DNA from: Desulfurispira natronophila
Lineage (GTDB): Bacteria > Chrysiogenota > Chrysiogenetes > Chrysiogenales > Chrysiogenaceae
NCBI RefSeq assembly: GCF_014203025.1
Contig: NZ_JACHID010000006.1
Location: 62,001-126,000 of the forward strand
Reading direction: 5' to 3'
DNA: 64,000 nt
Positions 7,727-17,673 of the stretch are shown here, piece after piece. Under the pieces are notes generated by a model. The model was not told the origin of the DNA and did no database searches. It saw only the letters and a list, made by a program, of their open reading frames with translations. The position numbers and the translations under genes are program-made. Within the stretch, counting starts at the first letter, position 1, and every line of letters starts with the position of its first letter.

Positions 7727-10627
7727 TTACAGCAATACCGCGTCCAGATACTCGGTAGTGCGAGCTTGGCGGGCTCGCTCGAGCTCCTTGGGATCAACTT
7801 CCACAAACTTCTCATCAGGGGTTACCTTAAAGAGAGGTTGCCCCTTGGCCACGATGACCCCATCGCCCCCTTCGATAAGAATTTTGTCAACCGTCCCGGA
7901 GAAGGGCGCCGGAATCTTGTTGAACATCTTCATAACTTCGATAATAAAGAGGGGCTGCCCCTTCTCGAAGTGATCACCTTCGTTAATGAAGGTCGGCATT
8001 CCTGGCGCCTCCTGGGCGTAGTACATACCTCCACAGGGAGCCACAATCTCATCGTCCTTGGTTGCGGGAGGTGGCACGAGAACTTTCTTCATGCGGGCCT
8101 GCAGGTCCGGATCGTTGAGATAGTCAGGAATAACCACATCCATATCTTCGGTAACGCAGAAGTCGTAGAAAGAAGTGTGCTCGGCAATGAGGAAGAGTAG
8201 ACCAATAAGCTCAAGACCCGCTTCAAATCCAAAGTGGGAAGCTTGAACCTCCTGCCACTGCTCGGCACTGAAGCCTCCCTGAGGCTTTTCACTCTGCAAC
8301 TTTTCATTGAGCTTGAAGTAATCCTCTTTGCCCAACTTGAACTTCTTGCGGAGTTCGGCATAAAAGCGCAAACCACGCTGAAGCAGTTCATTGTCGTGAT
8401 CCCAGATGACTTCTGCCGCCGGAGCACCTTCGCGGTAGGACATATTGAGGTACTCGTACGTCTCCTCCAGAATCACCAGGGGATTGCGCAACCAGGTGAC
8501 CTTGCCGTTGTCAATACGGAAGTTGTGCCGATTGATGCTAAGCCAGCCCGCCAGCAAATGGGGGTCGTCCAGCAGGATTTCCATAGGGCGTGTCAGCAAG
8601 GTTCCCTTGCGATCCAGCACTTCCGACATAGCCTTAGTGTTCTCGCCCTGTTCTTTGGGGTCACTAAAGGCAGCGGCAATCTTCTTGCCGTAGTGCTTCT
8701 TCATCTTCAGGAAAGCGTACACTGGATCAAGCTTGTTGGCTTCCTCTTTCAACGTACCAACCAGGGTGAGGTAGGGCACCACATAGCGAGTGGTGGGTTT
8801 GGCGTTCACGCCATTACCAATAAACCAGTTCACCAGGCCGTAGTGGAAATGGAGGTTCGTGCCCAGGTCCGTACCCCGCAAGGTCGTGCTGCGCAGCACC
8901 TTGGCCAGATGGCGGTAGCTATCCAGACGATCCTCACCCTTGCTGAGCAGCAGGGCAATATTGGAGTCGTAGGCGCCGGCAACAGTATAGCGCATAAACT
9001 GGCCCGTATCAGGGTTTTTCAGGCTGATCCCCTGGTCGTCCCGCACTTCGCCTTCGATAGGCGGCGACCAGTAGCGAATGGTGCCACCGGCATGTGGGGA
9101 GAGCGAGTGATCGGTGGCATTCAGACGAGCTTCTACCGAAGCATTAAAGCGCACCATCCGCTCCGGCTTGGGTACACGCTTCTTGTGGCGCGCTACCAAG
9201 GCCATGGCCTCGACCAGAGACTCGACGACAAAGTAGTCCTTGGGGTCGTCAGGGTTGGTGAATTTAAGGCTGTAGCACAGCTCGGTAACCCGGTGCTCCA
9301 CCTGGATGCGGGTATTGACCTCCATAAAGTAGTGACGGTCACGGTCAACGATGCACTCAAAAGTGGACGCTGAATCCAGCCCCACCGCCTGTCCAAAGCG
9401 GGAGCCTTCGTCTTCCATACGGCCCAGGATCGTGAGGTCGTTTTCCAGCGACTTCACCTCCTTGTCATTCCCGGCGGCCTTGGCTCTTTCAATGGCTGCC
9501 AGCAAGCCCTCCTTGGTAACCGAGACTTCCAGCAACTTCTGTTCGTGCATCTGCAAGGAGCAGTCGCGGCCACCCAGGGATACACACCACTCGCCGTTAC
9601 CCAGCAACTGAATTTCATTGTGACGGGTCTGTTCAATATTGAGCTCGACAAGCACGTTCTTGTTATCACCAACGCCGTTGGCCTTCACCTCGTTGAGGAC
9701 TTCCCGCACCATTCCCGGGGTTTCCGCCGCCGCCTTTTCAATAGCCTCGTCAGTAACTTCCTTGGCTACCAGCAATGAGGCCCCCAGAATGCGCTGCCCC
9801 TTACCGCCACCGCCGCCGATAGCCTTGAGCCGCACACGGCTGCGGGGATGGCTCTTGAACATGGCTCTGACTTCTTCCTGCACCTGGGCGCAGAGCTCAT
9901 CCATAGAAAAAATATCAATGCCTTTAGCGTAGGAGGCGGCGAGAATCTGGTTGGCTAGATCCGACAGCTCAATCTTGTCGTCGTTCAATACGGCAGCGTC
10001 TACTGCCAACTCCTCGTTCTTGGCGACGGTAACCAATTTTTCCCGGGTAGGGTACTTTTTCAGCAAGGTGCGAGTAGTAACGTCATCGATACCTGGGGTA
10101 ACACTAACGCCCACTTTCAGGGCCGTGCGCTTCGCCTCATCCTTCTTGCCGGCTTCCCGCTGAGTCCTGGAGTTAGGACCAATAAACGTGAGCCCGGCTT
10201 CTTCGATAGAGGCAACGAACTCATCGTCCTCCGCCATAAATCCATATCCAGCAAAAATGGAATCGTAGCCATTGTCCTTGGCAATCTGAATAATCTGGGA
10301 AATGCGCTCCAGACGCTCTTCCTTGCTGGCCCCAGTGTAGTCGGGAACCCGGTGTACGCGGGTAGGATCATTGAGCTGACGCAGCTCGGGAGCCAGGGCG
10401 TTGGGATAGACGATAGAGTCTTTTTCTGAAAGCAAAATGCCGTAGTGGGTAATTCCCATCTCTTCGTAAACATCCATGGCCTCCTTGCGGATAGGGCCAC
10501 GGCAAACAATCAGGGGCTTGAGATCTTCGCAGGAAAAGGAGCGCACCCACTTGGATGACGACTTGCTCAACCGGCGATCGCGGTGAATAAGGGGATTATT
10601 TTTATAGTAGTCCGGTGTATGTGCCAT
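7727..10627 (-). CDS. Biotin carboxylase/biotin carrier subunit of an acyl-CoA (propionyl-CoA) carboxylase, extended form
   Basis: 966 aa from ATG 10627 (MAHTPDYYKNN), which has a CTGGAGAA ribosome site; the open frame extends 17 codons further upstream without one. The N-terminal half is a biotin carboxylase: FAGYGFMAEDDEFV, an ATP-grasp loop IGGGGGKGQRI, and the catalytic EVNTRIQVEHRVTE. The C-terminus has the biotin attachment motif EVMKM with Lys900. Usual alpha chains are 450-700 aa; here extra sequence is inserted between the N-terminal and ATP-grasp parts (about residues 150-250) and before the carrier domain. It carries out ATP-dependent carboxylation of biotin. Its partner carboxyltransferase is encoded 63 bases upstream. 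Propionyl-CoA is inferred as substrate from the nearby mutase; acetyl-CoA remains possible. Confidence 0.88.
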   Translation of the reverse strand: MAHTPDYYKNNPLIHRDRRLSKSSSKWVRSFSCEDLKPLIVCRGPIRKEAMDVYEEMGITHYGILLSEKDSIVYPNALAPELRQLNDPTRVHRVPDYTGASKEERLERISQIIQIAKDNGYDSIFAGYGFMAEDDEFVASIEEAGLTFIGPNSRTQREAGKKDEAKRTALKVGVSVTPGIDDVTTRTLLKKYPTREKLVTVAKNEELAVDAAVLNDDKIELSDLANQILAASYAKGIDIFSMDELCAQVQEEVRAMFKSHPRSRVRLKAIGGGGGKGQRILGASLLVAKEVTDEAIEKAAAETPGMVREVLNEVKANGVGDNKNVLVELNIEQTRHNEIQLLGNGEWCVSLGGRDCSLQMHEQKLLEVSVTKEGLLAAIERAKAAGNDKEVKSLENDLTILGRMEDEGSRFGQAVGLDSASTFECIVDRDRHYFMEVNTRIQVEHRVTELCYSLKFTNPDDPKDYFVVESLVEAMALVARHKKRVPKPERMVRFNASVEARLNATDHSLSPHAGGTIRYWSPPIEGEVRDDQGISLKNPDTGQFMRYTVAGAYDSNIALLLSKGEDRLDSYRHLAKVLRSTTLRGTDLGTNLHFHYGLVNWFIGNGVNAKPTTRYVVPYLTLVGTLKEEANKLDPVYAFLKMKKHYGKKIAAAFSDPKEQGENTKAMSEVLDRKGTLLTRPMEILLDDPHLLAGWLSINRHNFRIDNGKVTWLRNPLVILEETYEYLNMSYREGAPAAEVIWDHDNELLQRGLRFYAELRKKFKLGKEDYFKLNEKLQSEKPQGGFSAEQWQEVQASHFGFEAGLELIGLLFLIAEHTSFYDFCVTEDMDVVIPDYLNDPDLQARMKKVLVPPPATKDDEIVAPCGGMYYAQEAPGMPTFINEGDHFEKGQPLFIIEVMKMFNKIPAPFSGTVDKILIEGGDGVIVAKGQPLFKVTPDEKFVEVDPKELERARQARTTEYLDAVLL

Positions 10628-10690
10628 AGATGTTTTCTCCAGATAAATTCTTGGCCCTGCCGGGCGATGTTCAAACAAAAGCGCTGTTGA

Positions 10691-12418
10691 TCAGTGGAAT
10701 TCGCGCTGTACGCACTGCATGGGTGAAGGCTTGTAGTGACGCAGGAAGAAGTTCAGGTTCTCCCCCAGCACCTTACGCAGATCCGTCGGCATAACCAGTG
10801 ACGAAATAGAGCCCAGCGAGAGACCCTCTTTGGGGTTCATCAGCTCTTTTTCGTAACGCTGGTTCAGCAAGGCCTCTTCTGCCTTCAGCCAGTCGCCAAC
10901 TTCTTTTTCCGCATCTTTTTTGGCAGCAGCGCTTTCCATGCCAGCGTCAATGCGCTCCTTGGTAGCCTGCTTGATCTTGTCAGCCACCGCACCGCGCAGC
11001 TTGCGCAGCTCGCCCTTGTAGACAAACTCCTTGCCCGCTGGTCCCATAACCGCCAGGCGCGTTGTGGGCAGAGCCAATACCAGGTCGGCACCGGTGGGAT
11101 AGTTGTTGTAGGAGGCGTAGGCGCCGCCAAAGGCGTTGCGCAGAATCAGCAGAATACGGGGAGTGCGCAGATCAACAATGGAGTCGAGCATGGAGCGGCC
11201 GGCCTGAACAATCCCGCGGGACTCCTGATCGCGACCGGGCAGGAAGCCAGTGGTGTCTTCCATAAAGATAACCGGAATATTGTAGATGTTGCAGAAGCGG
11301 ATGAAACGGGCAATCTTCAGGGCCGCATCCACATCAATCTGGCCCGAGGAAACCGCACTGTTGTTGGCACAAAAGCCCACCACATTGCCACCAAGGCGCC
11401 CAAAAGCAGTAATAACACAGCGGGCCCGCTCCGGCTGCAGCTCGATAAAGTCGCCGTAGTCACAAATTTGCTGAATAATAATGGAAACATCAAAAGGAGT
11501 ATTGAATCCGGTGGGGGAGTTAAAGGCTTTTTTCAGAAGGGTGTTGATCTCCCAGGTCTTGCGCTCCAGCGGATCGCTGGTTTCCTGGTACGGCGCCATA
11601 ACCGAGTTATTATCCGGGATATAGCTCAGCAGGCGGGTGGCGCGACGCAGAGCCGCCACTTCATCCTCGACCGTAATATCCGCAACACCGGACTGACCAT
11701 GAACCTGGGGCCCGCCCAACTCTTCGGGAGTGATGTCCTCACCCAGAACCGACTTGACGACCCCAGGACCGGTAAGACCAAAGAAAGTATCGTTAGGCTG
11801 GATAACAAAACTGCCCTGGCGGGGAAGGTAACTGCCACCGCCAGCATTGAAGCCAAACATACACATAATGCTGGGCACCACACCGCTGATCTTGCGCAGG
11901 GCGGTAAAGGCCTCGGCGTAGCCATCCAGGCCGCCCACACCGGCAGGAACAAAGGCCCCGGCGCTGTCATTCATACCAATCAGCGGAATGCCTTTTTCGC
12001 CAGCCATATAGAACAGGCGGGCCAACTTGTCACCGTTGGTGGCATCCATGGAACCGGCGCGCACAGTGAAATCGTGACCATAGACCGCCACATCGCGACC
12101 GTCAATATTGAGAATACCCGTCACCAGCGAAGCGCCATCCAGGTTGCTGCCCCAGTTCTGATAAAGAATATTGGGGGTTTCATCCGTCAGCACCCGCAAG
12201 CGCTCCCAAACCGTCATACGTTTTTTGAAGTGCTGCTTCTCAATCTGGCCTACCGCCACCGACTTGACAGGGCGCTGCATCAACTCGTGCCCTTCTTGCA
12301 TCACCTCTTCATAGGGTCCAGTTGCGCCGTTGGCAATTTCACCAGGGTTGGTAAAATCAACCACTTCGGGTGGGTCAAAGGGATTGTTGAGCGAAGGTTT
12401 CGTGACCGTTTTTGACAT
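10691..12418 (-). CDS. pccB: Carboxyltransferase subunit of propionyl-CoA (acyl-CoA) carboxylase
   Basis: 575 aa. ATG 12418 (MSKTVTKPS) has an AAGGAAGG ribosome site and is preferred over the longer open frame, whose extra N-terminus is cysteine-rich and unlike the family. The crotonase-fold carboxyltransferase domains carry [17 protein letters not shown] and [12 protein letters not shown] in the N-terminal half and [15 protein letters not shown] plus [14 protein letters not shown] in the C-terminal half, forming the acyl-CoA and carboxybiotin sites. It transfers CO2 from biotin to the acyl-CoA. First gene of the operon with the biotin carboxylase downstream. Residues ~470-520 hold an acidic/basic helical insertion not seen in short family members. 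Confidence 0.9.
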   Translation of the reverse strand: MSKTVTKPSLNNPFDPPEVVDFTNPGEIANGATGPYEEVMQEGHELMQRPVKSVAVGQIEKQHFKKRMTVWERLRVLTDETPNILYQNWGSNLDGASLVTGILNIDGRDVAVYGHDFTVRAGSMDATNGDKLARLFYMAGEKGIPLIGMNDSAGAFVPAGVGGLDGYAEAFTALRKISGVVPSIMCMFGFNAGGGSYLPRQGSFVIQPNDTFFGLTGPGVVKSVLGEDITPEELGGPQVHGQSGVADITVEDEVAALRRATRLLSYIPDNNSVMAPYQETSDPLERKTWEINTLLKKAFNSPTGFNTPFDVSIIIQQICDYGDFIELQPERARCVITAFGRLGGNVVGFCANNSAVSSGQIDVDAALKIARFIRFCNIYNIPVIFMEDTTGFLPGRDQESRGIVQAGRSMLDSIVDLRTPRILLILRNAFGGAYASYNNYPTGADLVLALPTTRLAVMGPAGKEFVYKGELRKLRGAVADKIKQATKERIDAGMESAAAKKDAEKEVGDWLKAEEALLNQRYEKELMNPKEGLSLGSISSLVMPTDLRKVLGENLNFFLRHYKPSPMQCVQREFH

Positions 12419-12876
12419 AGTTGCCTTCCTTACAGGTAAAATAATTAAATAAAACCGCATTTTTACGCAACAACAGGTGCAACGCACCAGCACGGCGATA
12501 CATAACAGTGGCACAATTGCCTGGGCACAGATAAACAAAGTTGTGAATAGCCGAATAAGCTGCCACACCCTGTGGAAACTTCTGGCATTGAGTAACCCAC
12601 AAGACCCTGCCAGGAAGGAGGATCTTTAACCGGGACTACAATAGAACTGCTTTTTATTCAAGGCTTACCGTAGCCCAGTTAAACCAGGATGTCAATCACT
12701 AATTTACACCGCAAATTGTGACAAAACACGCAAATTCAAAGAGCATTACAGCAGGAACCAGCAAAATCAAACACCGGCGCCAATTTTTCTCCCACGCCCA
12801 ACCGGCCGCCCAAAAGAACCTGTACCGCAGAGAATCCTCTCACAAGACCCTCAGGGAAAGGGCCTCCCAAAAGCCA
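12419..12876. other. Gene-free region upstream of the carboxylase operon
   Basis: 458 bases between the regulator's stop codon and the carboxyltransferase start. It must contain the operon's promoter, but I see no clear -35/-10 pair and no correctly spaced sigma-54 element for the minus strand. The small frames across it lack ribosome sites. Confidence 0.5.
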
Positions 12877-14391
12877 TCAGAACTTCGTCACAGCAATCCC
12901 GTATTTTTTTATCCGATAACGCAACTGCCTGGGGGTAATACCCAACAGGTGAGCCGCCTCCGTCTGCACCCCCCGACTGGCCTGCAGGGCATCCACGATC
13001 TTACGCTGCTCGTATGCGGAACGCTCTTGCGCCGAAACCACCGGCGCGACAACAGGCGCCTGCCAGCCATCTGCCTCGGACGCCGGAGCCAGCAGGGCAC
13101 CAGGATTAGACGTAGCCAGAAAACTAAAGTTGGCGTAACCCTGACGACGATCGATAAAGGCGCGGAAAACCGCATTCTGCAACTCCCGCACATTCCCTGG
13201 CCAGGGATGAGAATCGAGCAGCGGGATATCCCGCGGATGAATCGCCACATCACTGTGGTTGTCTTCATTTATAGCATCTAGAAAAAACCTGGCCAAAAGC
13301 TCCACATCACCATCCCGTTGCCGCAAGGGAGGCACTTCGATATTCACCACATTAACCCGATAATAAAGATCCTCACGAAAGCGCTTCTCTACAACTGCCC
13401 GATAAAGATCCCTGTTCGTGGCACAGAGAATACGCACGTCCACCTTGATGGTTTCATTACCACCCACTCGCTCAAACTCACCTTCCTGCAACACCCGCAG
13501 CAACTTGCTTTGAAACTCCGCCGAAACCTCGCCAATCTCGTCCAAAAAAAGCGTCCCCCCGTCCGCCTGCTCAAATCGACCTATACGACGACTAATGGCG
13601 CCGGTAAACGCCCCCTTCTCGTGACCAAACAGCTCACTCTCCAGCACCGTATGAGAAAGGGCAGCACAGTTGACCGCCACAAAAGGACTGTTGGAGCGAA
13701 TAGAAAGGCGATGTATCGCCTGGGCAATGAGCTCCTTGCCCGTACCGGACTCACCAGTAATCAACACCGAGGCCCGGCTGGCAGCCACCCGCCGCACCAG
13801 GTCCGCCACCTCACGCATGGAAGACGACCGGCCCACCACCCCGTCCAGCACCGTAGCCACACTGTGCCGCTGAGGCTCCTCGGTAAAATCGAGACGGTAG
13901 CCATAAGAGTTAAGGGCGAAGTAGAGCACCCGCCCTACCGTGCGCAGCACCTCCAGACGGCGATTCAAATCCAGCATATCCCGGCAGAAGAAGCTGAAAA
14001 AAGACAGGGGCAAGGTCTTGGATGGCTCCTCTATAGCCACCATTACCAGAAAATTCAGACCCTGACCCTCTTCTATATATGTAGCAAAAGGATTCTCGCT
14101 AAACCCACGGTCCTCTCGCCCCATGACCACTACTGCCGAAGAATTGATGCTGCGATGAAGCCTCCAGGTATTCAGTTGCGCAGAAATCAGCGTTTTCTCC
14201 CGCGACGGCACTTCAGGGCTGATCTCCAGGCCAAACTGCCCTGTCACCATGTCCTTGAGGAACAGGGACGGGTAGCGAAAATGGAAGTATTCCGACATCA
14301 TCAGCAGCACCGTATTGATAGCCATTTTGATATTACGGCCCGAGTGAATGAGATCCACCGCCGTCTTGAGAAAGAGCCACTCCTTGGTCAC
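12877..14391 (-). CDS. NifA-like sigma-54-dependent transcriptional activator
   Basis: 504 aa from GTG 14391, chosen because GGGAGGACAAAA lies directly before it; an upstream in-frame GTG at 14427 lacks such a site. The N-terminal ~180 residues look like a GAF sensor domain. The AAA+ domain has Walker A GESGTGKE (213-220), the sigma-54 contact loop GAFTGA (260-265), and [12 protein letters not shown] as Walker B. The C-terminal Fis-type helix-turn-helix ([21 protein letters not shown]) is that of NifA. Family members activate nitrogen-related promoters with sigma-54 RNA polymerase. It is divergent from amtB, and the shared gap holds a sigma-54 promoter and a TGT-N10-ACA site, so amtB is the likely target. 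No nif structural genes are in the window. Confidence 0.88.
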   Translation of the reverse strand: MTKEWLFLKTAVDLIHSGRNIKMAINTVLLMMSEYFHFRYPSLFLKDMVTGQFGLEISPEVPSREKTLISAQLNTWRLHRSINSSAVVVMGREDRGFSENPFATYIEEGQGLNFLVMVAIEEPSKTLPLSFFSFFCRDMLDLNRRLEVLRTVGRVLYFALNSYGYRLDFTEEPQRHSVATVLDGVVGRSSSMREVADLVRRVAASRASVLITGESGTGKELIAQAIHRLSIRSNSPFVAVNCAALSHTVLESELFGHEKGAFTGAISRRIGRFEQADGGTLFLDEIGEVSAEFQSKLLRVLQEGEFERVGGNETIKVDVRILCATNRDLYRAVVEKRFREDLYYRVNVVNIEVPPLRQRDGDVELLARFFLDAINEDNHSDVAIHPRDIPLLDSHPWPGNVRELQNAVFRAFIDRRQGYANFSFLATSNPGALLAPASEADGWQAPVVAPVVSAQERSAYEQRKIVDALQASRGVQTEAAHLLGITPRQLRYRIKKYGIAVTKF

Positions 14392-14412
14392 TTTTGTCCT
14401 CCCTGTCAGGGT

Positions 14413-14428
14413 TGTCGATTTTGTCACA
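14413..14428. promoter_or_regulatory. Putative NifA-type upstream activator sequence (TGT-N10-ACA)
   Basis: TGTCGATTTTGTCACA matches the classical NifA binding consensus exactly. It lies 46 bases before the -24 element of the amtB promoter and just upstream of the chosen start of the divergent NifA-like gene. Confidence 0.6.
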
Positions 14429-14471
14429 CTGGGTGTATCGCATAACTACTGAAAAAGCAAGCCTTTCTCGT

Positions 14472-14488
14472 TTGGCACAGGAGTTGCT
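14472..14488 (+). promoter_or_regulatory. Sigma-54 (-24/-12) promoter of amtB
   Basis: TTGGCACAGGAGTTGCT fits the sigma-54 consensus TTGGCAC-N5-TTGC(A/T) fully, with the invariant GG (14474-14475) and GC (14486-14487) at the right distance. It sits 45 bases before the amtB start codon. Confidence 0.88.
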
Positions 14489-14532
14489 CTACAAAGACCA
14501 AACGACAAAACTACTTTACTGGAGGTGTAGTT

Positions 14533-15750
14533 ATGGAAGGCTTGGTATTAGAGCTCCCATTCATTCTCGATTCGTTCCTTATGGTCTTCGCCGGCATTCT
14601 CGTTATGATTATGGCATGTGGCTTTGCCATGCTGGAGTCGGGTCTTACCCGCAGCAAGAACACCGCGACCATCATGACCAAAAACGTACTCATTTTTTCA
14701 ATCGCGTCCGTGGCCTATTATATGGTGGGCTACAACATCATGTACGGTGACGGCAACGCCTTCATGGGCAGCGGAGCCTTCCTCAGTGGCATTGAATACG
14801 ACAGCCACTCCGTCTACGCCGACTTCTTTTTCCAAATGGTCTTTGTGGCCACAGCCGCATCTGTTATCTCGGGAACGGTGGCTGAACGCATAAAACTCTG
14901 GCCCTTCCTCATTTTTGTACTATTGCTTACCGGGATAATCTACCCAATCCAGGGACACTGGACCTGGGGCGAGTCCCTGGAGTTCCTTAGCGGATTCTCT
15001 GACTACGCCGGATCTACCATTGTTCACTCCGTAGGCGGTTGGGCAGCCCTGGCTGGTGTACTGCTCCTGGGAGCTCGCAAAGGCAAGTACGAAGGCGGCA
15101 AGATTCGTGCTATCCCCGGCTCCAACATCCCCCTTGCCACCCTGGGCACCTTTCTGCTGTGGTTCGGTTGGTTTGGCTTCAACGGCGGCTCAGCCCTCGC
15201 CATGCACAGCGCCGACCTGGCAGACGAAATAGGCATGGTTGTCGCTTCAACCAATACCGCTGCCGCTACCGGTGCTATCGTAGCCGCCATCCTGACCCGA
15301 ATCATCTACCAGAAAGTTGACACCACCATGGTTCTAAACGGCGCCCTGGGTGGCCTGGTAGGCATTACCGCCGGCCCCGATGTGGTTCCCTGGATTGCCA
15401 TGATCATCGGCTTTGTTTCCGCAGTTCTGATTGTCATCGCGGTACCCGCCTTTGACAAGATCCGCATTGACGACCCGGTTGGTGCTCTCTCTGTCCACCT
15501 GGTCTGCGGCATCTGGGGCACCCTGGCAGTGGGGATATTCAACGCCGACGTCGCCATTATCGACCAGCTCAAAGGCATAATCCTCATTGGCGCCTTCGTC
15601 TTTGCCGCCTCCTTCGCCATCTGGATGATACTCAAAGTCACCATGGGCATCCGCGTCGACGAGGAAACCGAAGTGGAAGGCCTGGACATGAAAGAGTGTG
15701 GACTGGAAGCCTACCCCGAGTTTGGCAAAGGCGCCCAGAAAATGTTCTAA
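14533..15750 (+). CDS. amtB: Ammonium transporter AmtB
   Basis: 405 aa with about eleven membrane helices; starts at ATG 14533 after a GGAGG ribosome site. Family signatures include MACGFAMLESGLTRSKN at the N-terminal end, TIVHSVGGWAALAG containing the first pore histidine, WFGWFGFNGGSALA, and the second pore histidine in SVHLVCGIWGTLAVG. It conducts ammonium across the inner membrane. No cleavable signal peptide is apparent, unlike E. coli AmtB. glnK, the usual downstream partner, is absent; a terminator follows directly. Transcription should depend on sigma-54 and the divergent NifA-like activator, which ties transport to nitrogen limitation. Confidence 0.96.
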   Translation: MEGLVLELPFILDSFLMVFAGILVMIMACGFAMLESGLTRSKNTATIMTKNVLIFSIASVAYYMVGYNIMYGDGNAFMGSGAFLSGIEYDSHSVYADFFFQMVFVATAASVISGTVAERIKLWPFLIFVLLLTGIIYPIQGHWTWGESLEFLSGFSDYAGSTIVHSVGGWAALAGVLLLGARKGKYEGGKIRAIPGSNIPLATLGTFLLWFGWFGFNGGSALAMHSADLADEIGMVVASTNTAAATGAIVAAILTRIIYQKVDTTMVLNGALGGLVGITAGPDVVPWIAMIIGFVSAVLIVIAVPAFDKIRIDDPVGALSVHLVCGIWGTLAVGIFNADVAIIDQLKGIILIGAFVFAASFAIWMILKVTMGIRVDEETEVEGLDMKECGLEAYPEFGKGAQKMF

Positions 15751-15782
15751 AACCCTCACTCCTGAAAACTTCCACCAACACC

Positions 15783-15814
15783 AATCCCCGGCCACATGGC
15801 CGGGGATTTTTCCT
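15783..15814 (+). terminator. Rho-independent terminator of amtB
   Basis: AATCCCCGGCC-ACAT-GGCCGGGGATT followed by TTT, about 33 bases after the amtB stop codon. Confidence 0.9.
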
Positions 15815-15868
15815 TGCATTTTCCTTAGCGATACAGTAAGTTCATCCCCGGCTTTCACAGCCACAGAC

Positions 15869-15961
15869 GGAGAGCTGGCCGAGTAGGTCGAAGGCGCTCG
15901 CCTGCTAAGCGAGTATACCTCTAACCGGGTATCGAGGGTTCGAATCCCTCGCTCTCCGCCA
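15869..15961 (+). tRNA. tRNA-Ser (anticodon GCU)
   Basis: The acceptor arms GGAGAGC (15869-15875) and GCTCTCC (15951-15957) pair perfectly, with discriminator G and an encoded CCA (15959-15961). The anticodon stem CTCGC/GCGAG encloses the loop CTGCTAA, giving anticodon GCU, which reads AGC/AGU serine codons. A long variable arm and a GGTTCGAAT T-loop are as expected for a class II serine tRNA. Confidence 0.97.
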
Positions 15962-16117
15962 CTTCAGTAAAGCGAACCACCCCCGCACCCCTCCAAATTT
16001 CGCACCTTCTTGCTTTGCCGTAAATATCCCGCCTTCCCCACGGCACACTTGATGACAAAACAATACAGAACACTGGCACCAGCGAAACAAAACCACAATC
16101 TTTTTTCACTTTTTTTA

Positions 16118-16146
16118 TTGACAACCCCTGCCCGAGCCAGTATATG
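16118..16146 (+). promoter_or_regulatory. Sigma-70-type promoter of the porin gene
   Basis: A perfect -35 hexamer TTGACA (16118-16123), a 17-base spacer, and TATATG as -10 (16141-16146). It lies 53 bases before the porin start codon, which agrees with a strongly expressed outer-membrane protein. Confidence 0.8.
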
Positions 16147-16198
16147 TGAATCACAATATTTCTTCACAAATCCAAAAACTAAAAAAATGGAGAGTTCT

Positions 16199-17287
16199 AT
16201 GAACAAAATGGTTAAAGTTTCCCTCGCTGGTATGGCTGCCGCAGCCATGATCGCTCCCGCTTCTATCGCTTTTGCTGAGAAGACTGGACCAGAATTTTAC
16301 GGTCAAGTAAACTTCGAATTAACAAACACAGACGAAGGCGGAGACACTAATGCTGAATGGGGCACCAACAGCAACTACTCGCGCTTGGGTGTCAAGGGGA
16401 CCAACACACTGGATAATGGATTGCAAGCCTTTTATCAGATCGAGTCATCTGTTGATTACAATGTTGGTGTCTTATCTGGCCGCGATACTTTTGTGGGTCT
16501 ACGTGGTGACTTTGGCCAAGTGAGCTTTGGTCGTCAAGCCGCAGCTTATCGGCAAATGGTTTACACAGGGGCCTTTAGCAGTGGCACTAACGACACACTT
16601 GGTGTTGTTCGTGCTATAGACAAAGATACGGGCAATGATTTAGCTCCAGGTTTTAGTACCAGCGGTGTTGTAGCGCCAGTGTCTCGCGAAAATGGCGTTA
16701 TTCGTTACAATAATAGCTTTGATGGAATCAATTTTGCCTTTAGCTTGACGCCTGTCAATGTACCAGACAGTGACGGTGTAGCAGAAGGTGATATGAATTT
16801 TGCGTTCGGCGGCTCCATGAAGCCCATGGATGAACTGACTATAGCATTGGCATATGAAAATCGTGCTGGCGGTAGCGGAACGCATGTTCTTGGGACCACC
16901 GACAATGATGACCAGACCAGCATCGGCTTTAAGGCAGTATACAACATGGCTCCTTTTACCGTTGGACTTGGCTACGAGCAGGTTAGCAATATAGGTAACG
17001 CAAAAGATACCGACCTGACAAAGATTGTCATTCCATTCAAAATGGACCTGGGTGATGGCATGAGCTTTAACATTGCCATTTCACAGTCCGAGTTTGATCT
17101 ACCAAGTGGAGCGCCTAGCGTTGATAGTCACATGAACTATACTGTTGGCTTTGAAAAAGCTCTCGGCGGAAACACATTACTGCAAGCTTCGTATGCAGTG
17201 TCTGATGGCACAGGTGAACTTTCGGCTGGATCTACTTCTAGGGATGACATTTCCGTGCTTGCTTTTGGAGTTAAGCACAGCTTCTGA
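16199..17287 (+). CDS. Outer-membrane porin (general trimeric-porin family)
   Basis: 362 aa from ATG 16199 with a GGAG ribosome site; upstream in-frame codons would place the signal peptide internally. A classical Sec signal (MNKMVKVSLAGMAAAAMIAP, cleavage after IAFA) precedes a mature chain beginning EKTGPEFYGQVNFELTN. Alternating beta strands follow, with the porin-like segments YSRLGVKG, QAFYQIESSVDYN, RDTFVGLRGDFGQVSFGRQ and a C-terminal VLAFGVKHSF ending in phenylalanine, the usual outer-membrane insertion signal. It should form a diffusion channel for small solutes. The gene stands alone between a consensus promoter and a strong terminator and is less GC-rich than its neighbours. Confidence 0.9.
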   Translation: MNKMVKVSLAGMAAAAMIAPASIAFAEKTGPEFYGQVNFELTNTDEGGDTNAEWGTNSNYSRLGVKGTNTLDNGLQAFYQIESSVDYNVGVLSGRDTFVGLRGDFGQVSFGRQAAAYRQMVYTGAFSSGTNDTLGVVRAIDKDTGNDLAPGFSTSGVVAPVSRENGVIRYNNSFDGINFAFSLTPVNVPDSDGVAEGDMNFAFGGSMKPMDELTIALAYENRAGGSGTHVLGTTDNDDQTSIGFKAVYNMAPFTVGLGYEQVSNIGNAKDTDLTKIVIPFKMDLGDGMSFNIAISQSEFDLPSGAPSVDSHMNYTVGFEKALGGNTLLQASYAVSDGTGELSAGSTSRDDISVLAFGVKHSF

Positions 17288-17312
17288 TCAGCACACACTT
17301 ATAACATCAAAC

Positions 17313-17346
17313 AAAAAAGCCACCCTGCAACAGGGTGGCTTTTTTG
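17313..17346 (+). terminator. Rho-independent terminator of the porin gene
   Basis: AAAAAAGCCACCCTG-CAA-CAGGGTGGCTTTTTT, a perfect stem with flanking A and T runs, 25 bases after the stop codon. It could act in both directions. Confidence 0.95.
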
Positions 17347-17410
17347 TTTGCTCAAAGAACAACCAGAGCAGAAACCTAGCTAACCAGAGGACACCCACTA
17401 GCTAACAGCA

Positions 17411-17504
17411 AACCAGAGGACACCCACTTTTTCCTTGAACTACACTCGTAATTCCCATAAACTCACACGAACTCTCCCAAGGAGGTGCACCGTGACCATA
17501 GCCA
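17411..17504 (+). repeat. Reiterated RAYT leader, unit 1
   Basis: About 94 bases matching the sequence immediately upstream of the transposase start, including the AGAGGACACCCACT motif, an AAGGAGGTG ribosome site and a GTG start at 17492, and ending after GTGACCATAGCCA, four codons into the gene. Confidence 0.9.
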
Positions 17505-17576
17505 AGGACAAGAAAGGACACCCATTATTTGCTTGAAACCTGCTAATCCTGGCCCTATACTTCAACCAACAGCGAA
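17505..17576 (+). repeat. 72-base linker, copy 1
   Basis: This starts AGGACAAGAAAGGACACCCA and recurs unchanged at 17829-17900. Each copy precedes a leader unit whose variant bases also agree, so linker plus unit was duplicated together. Confidence 0.9.
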
Positions 17577-17669
17577 ATCAGAGGACACCCACTTTTTCCT
17601 TGATCCGCACTCGCAATTCACATAAACTCACACGAACTCTCCCAAGGAGGTGCACCGTGACCATAGCCA
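17577..17669 (+). repeat. Reiterated RAYT leader, unit 2
   Basis: Same arrangement as unit 1 with GTG at 17657, again broken off after GTGACCATAGCCA. Its variant bases (TTGATCCGCACTCGCAATTC) match unit 4, the authentic gene leader. Confidence 0.9.
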
Positions 17670-17673
17670 GGCA

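Noticed and set aside
15905-16248. Several minus-strand frames over the tRNA-Ser and porin leader
   Set aside because: They run through the tRNA gene and the promoter, and their products (for example one containing SEGFEPSIPG) are typical tRNA read-through artefacts.
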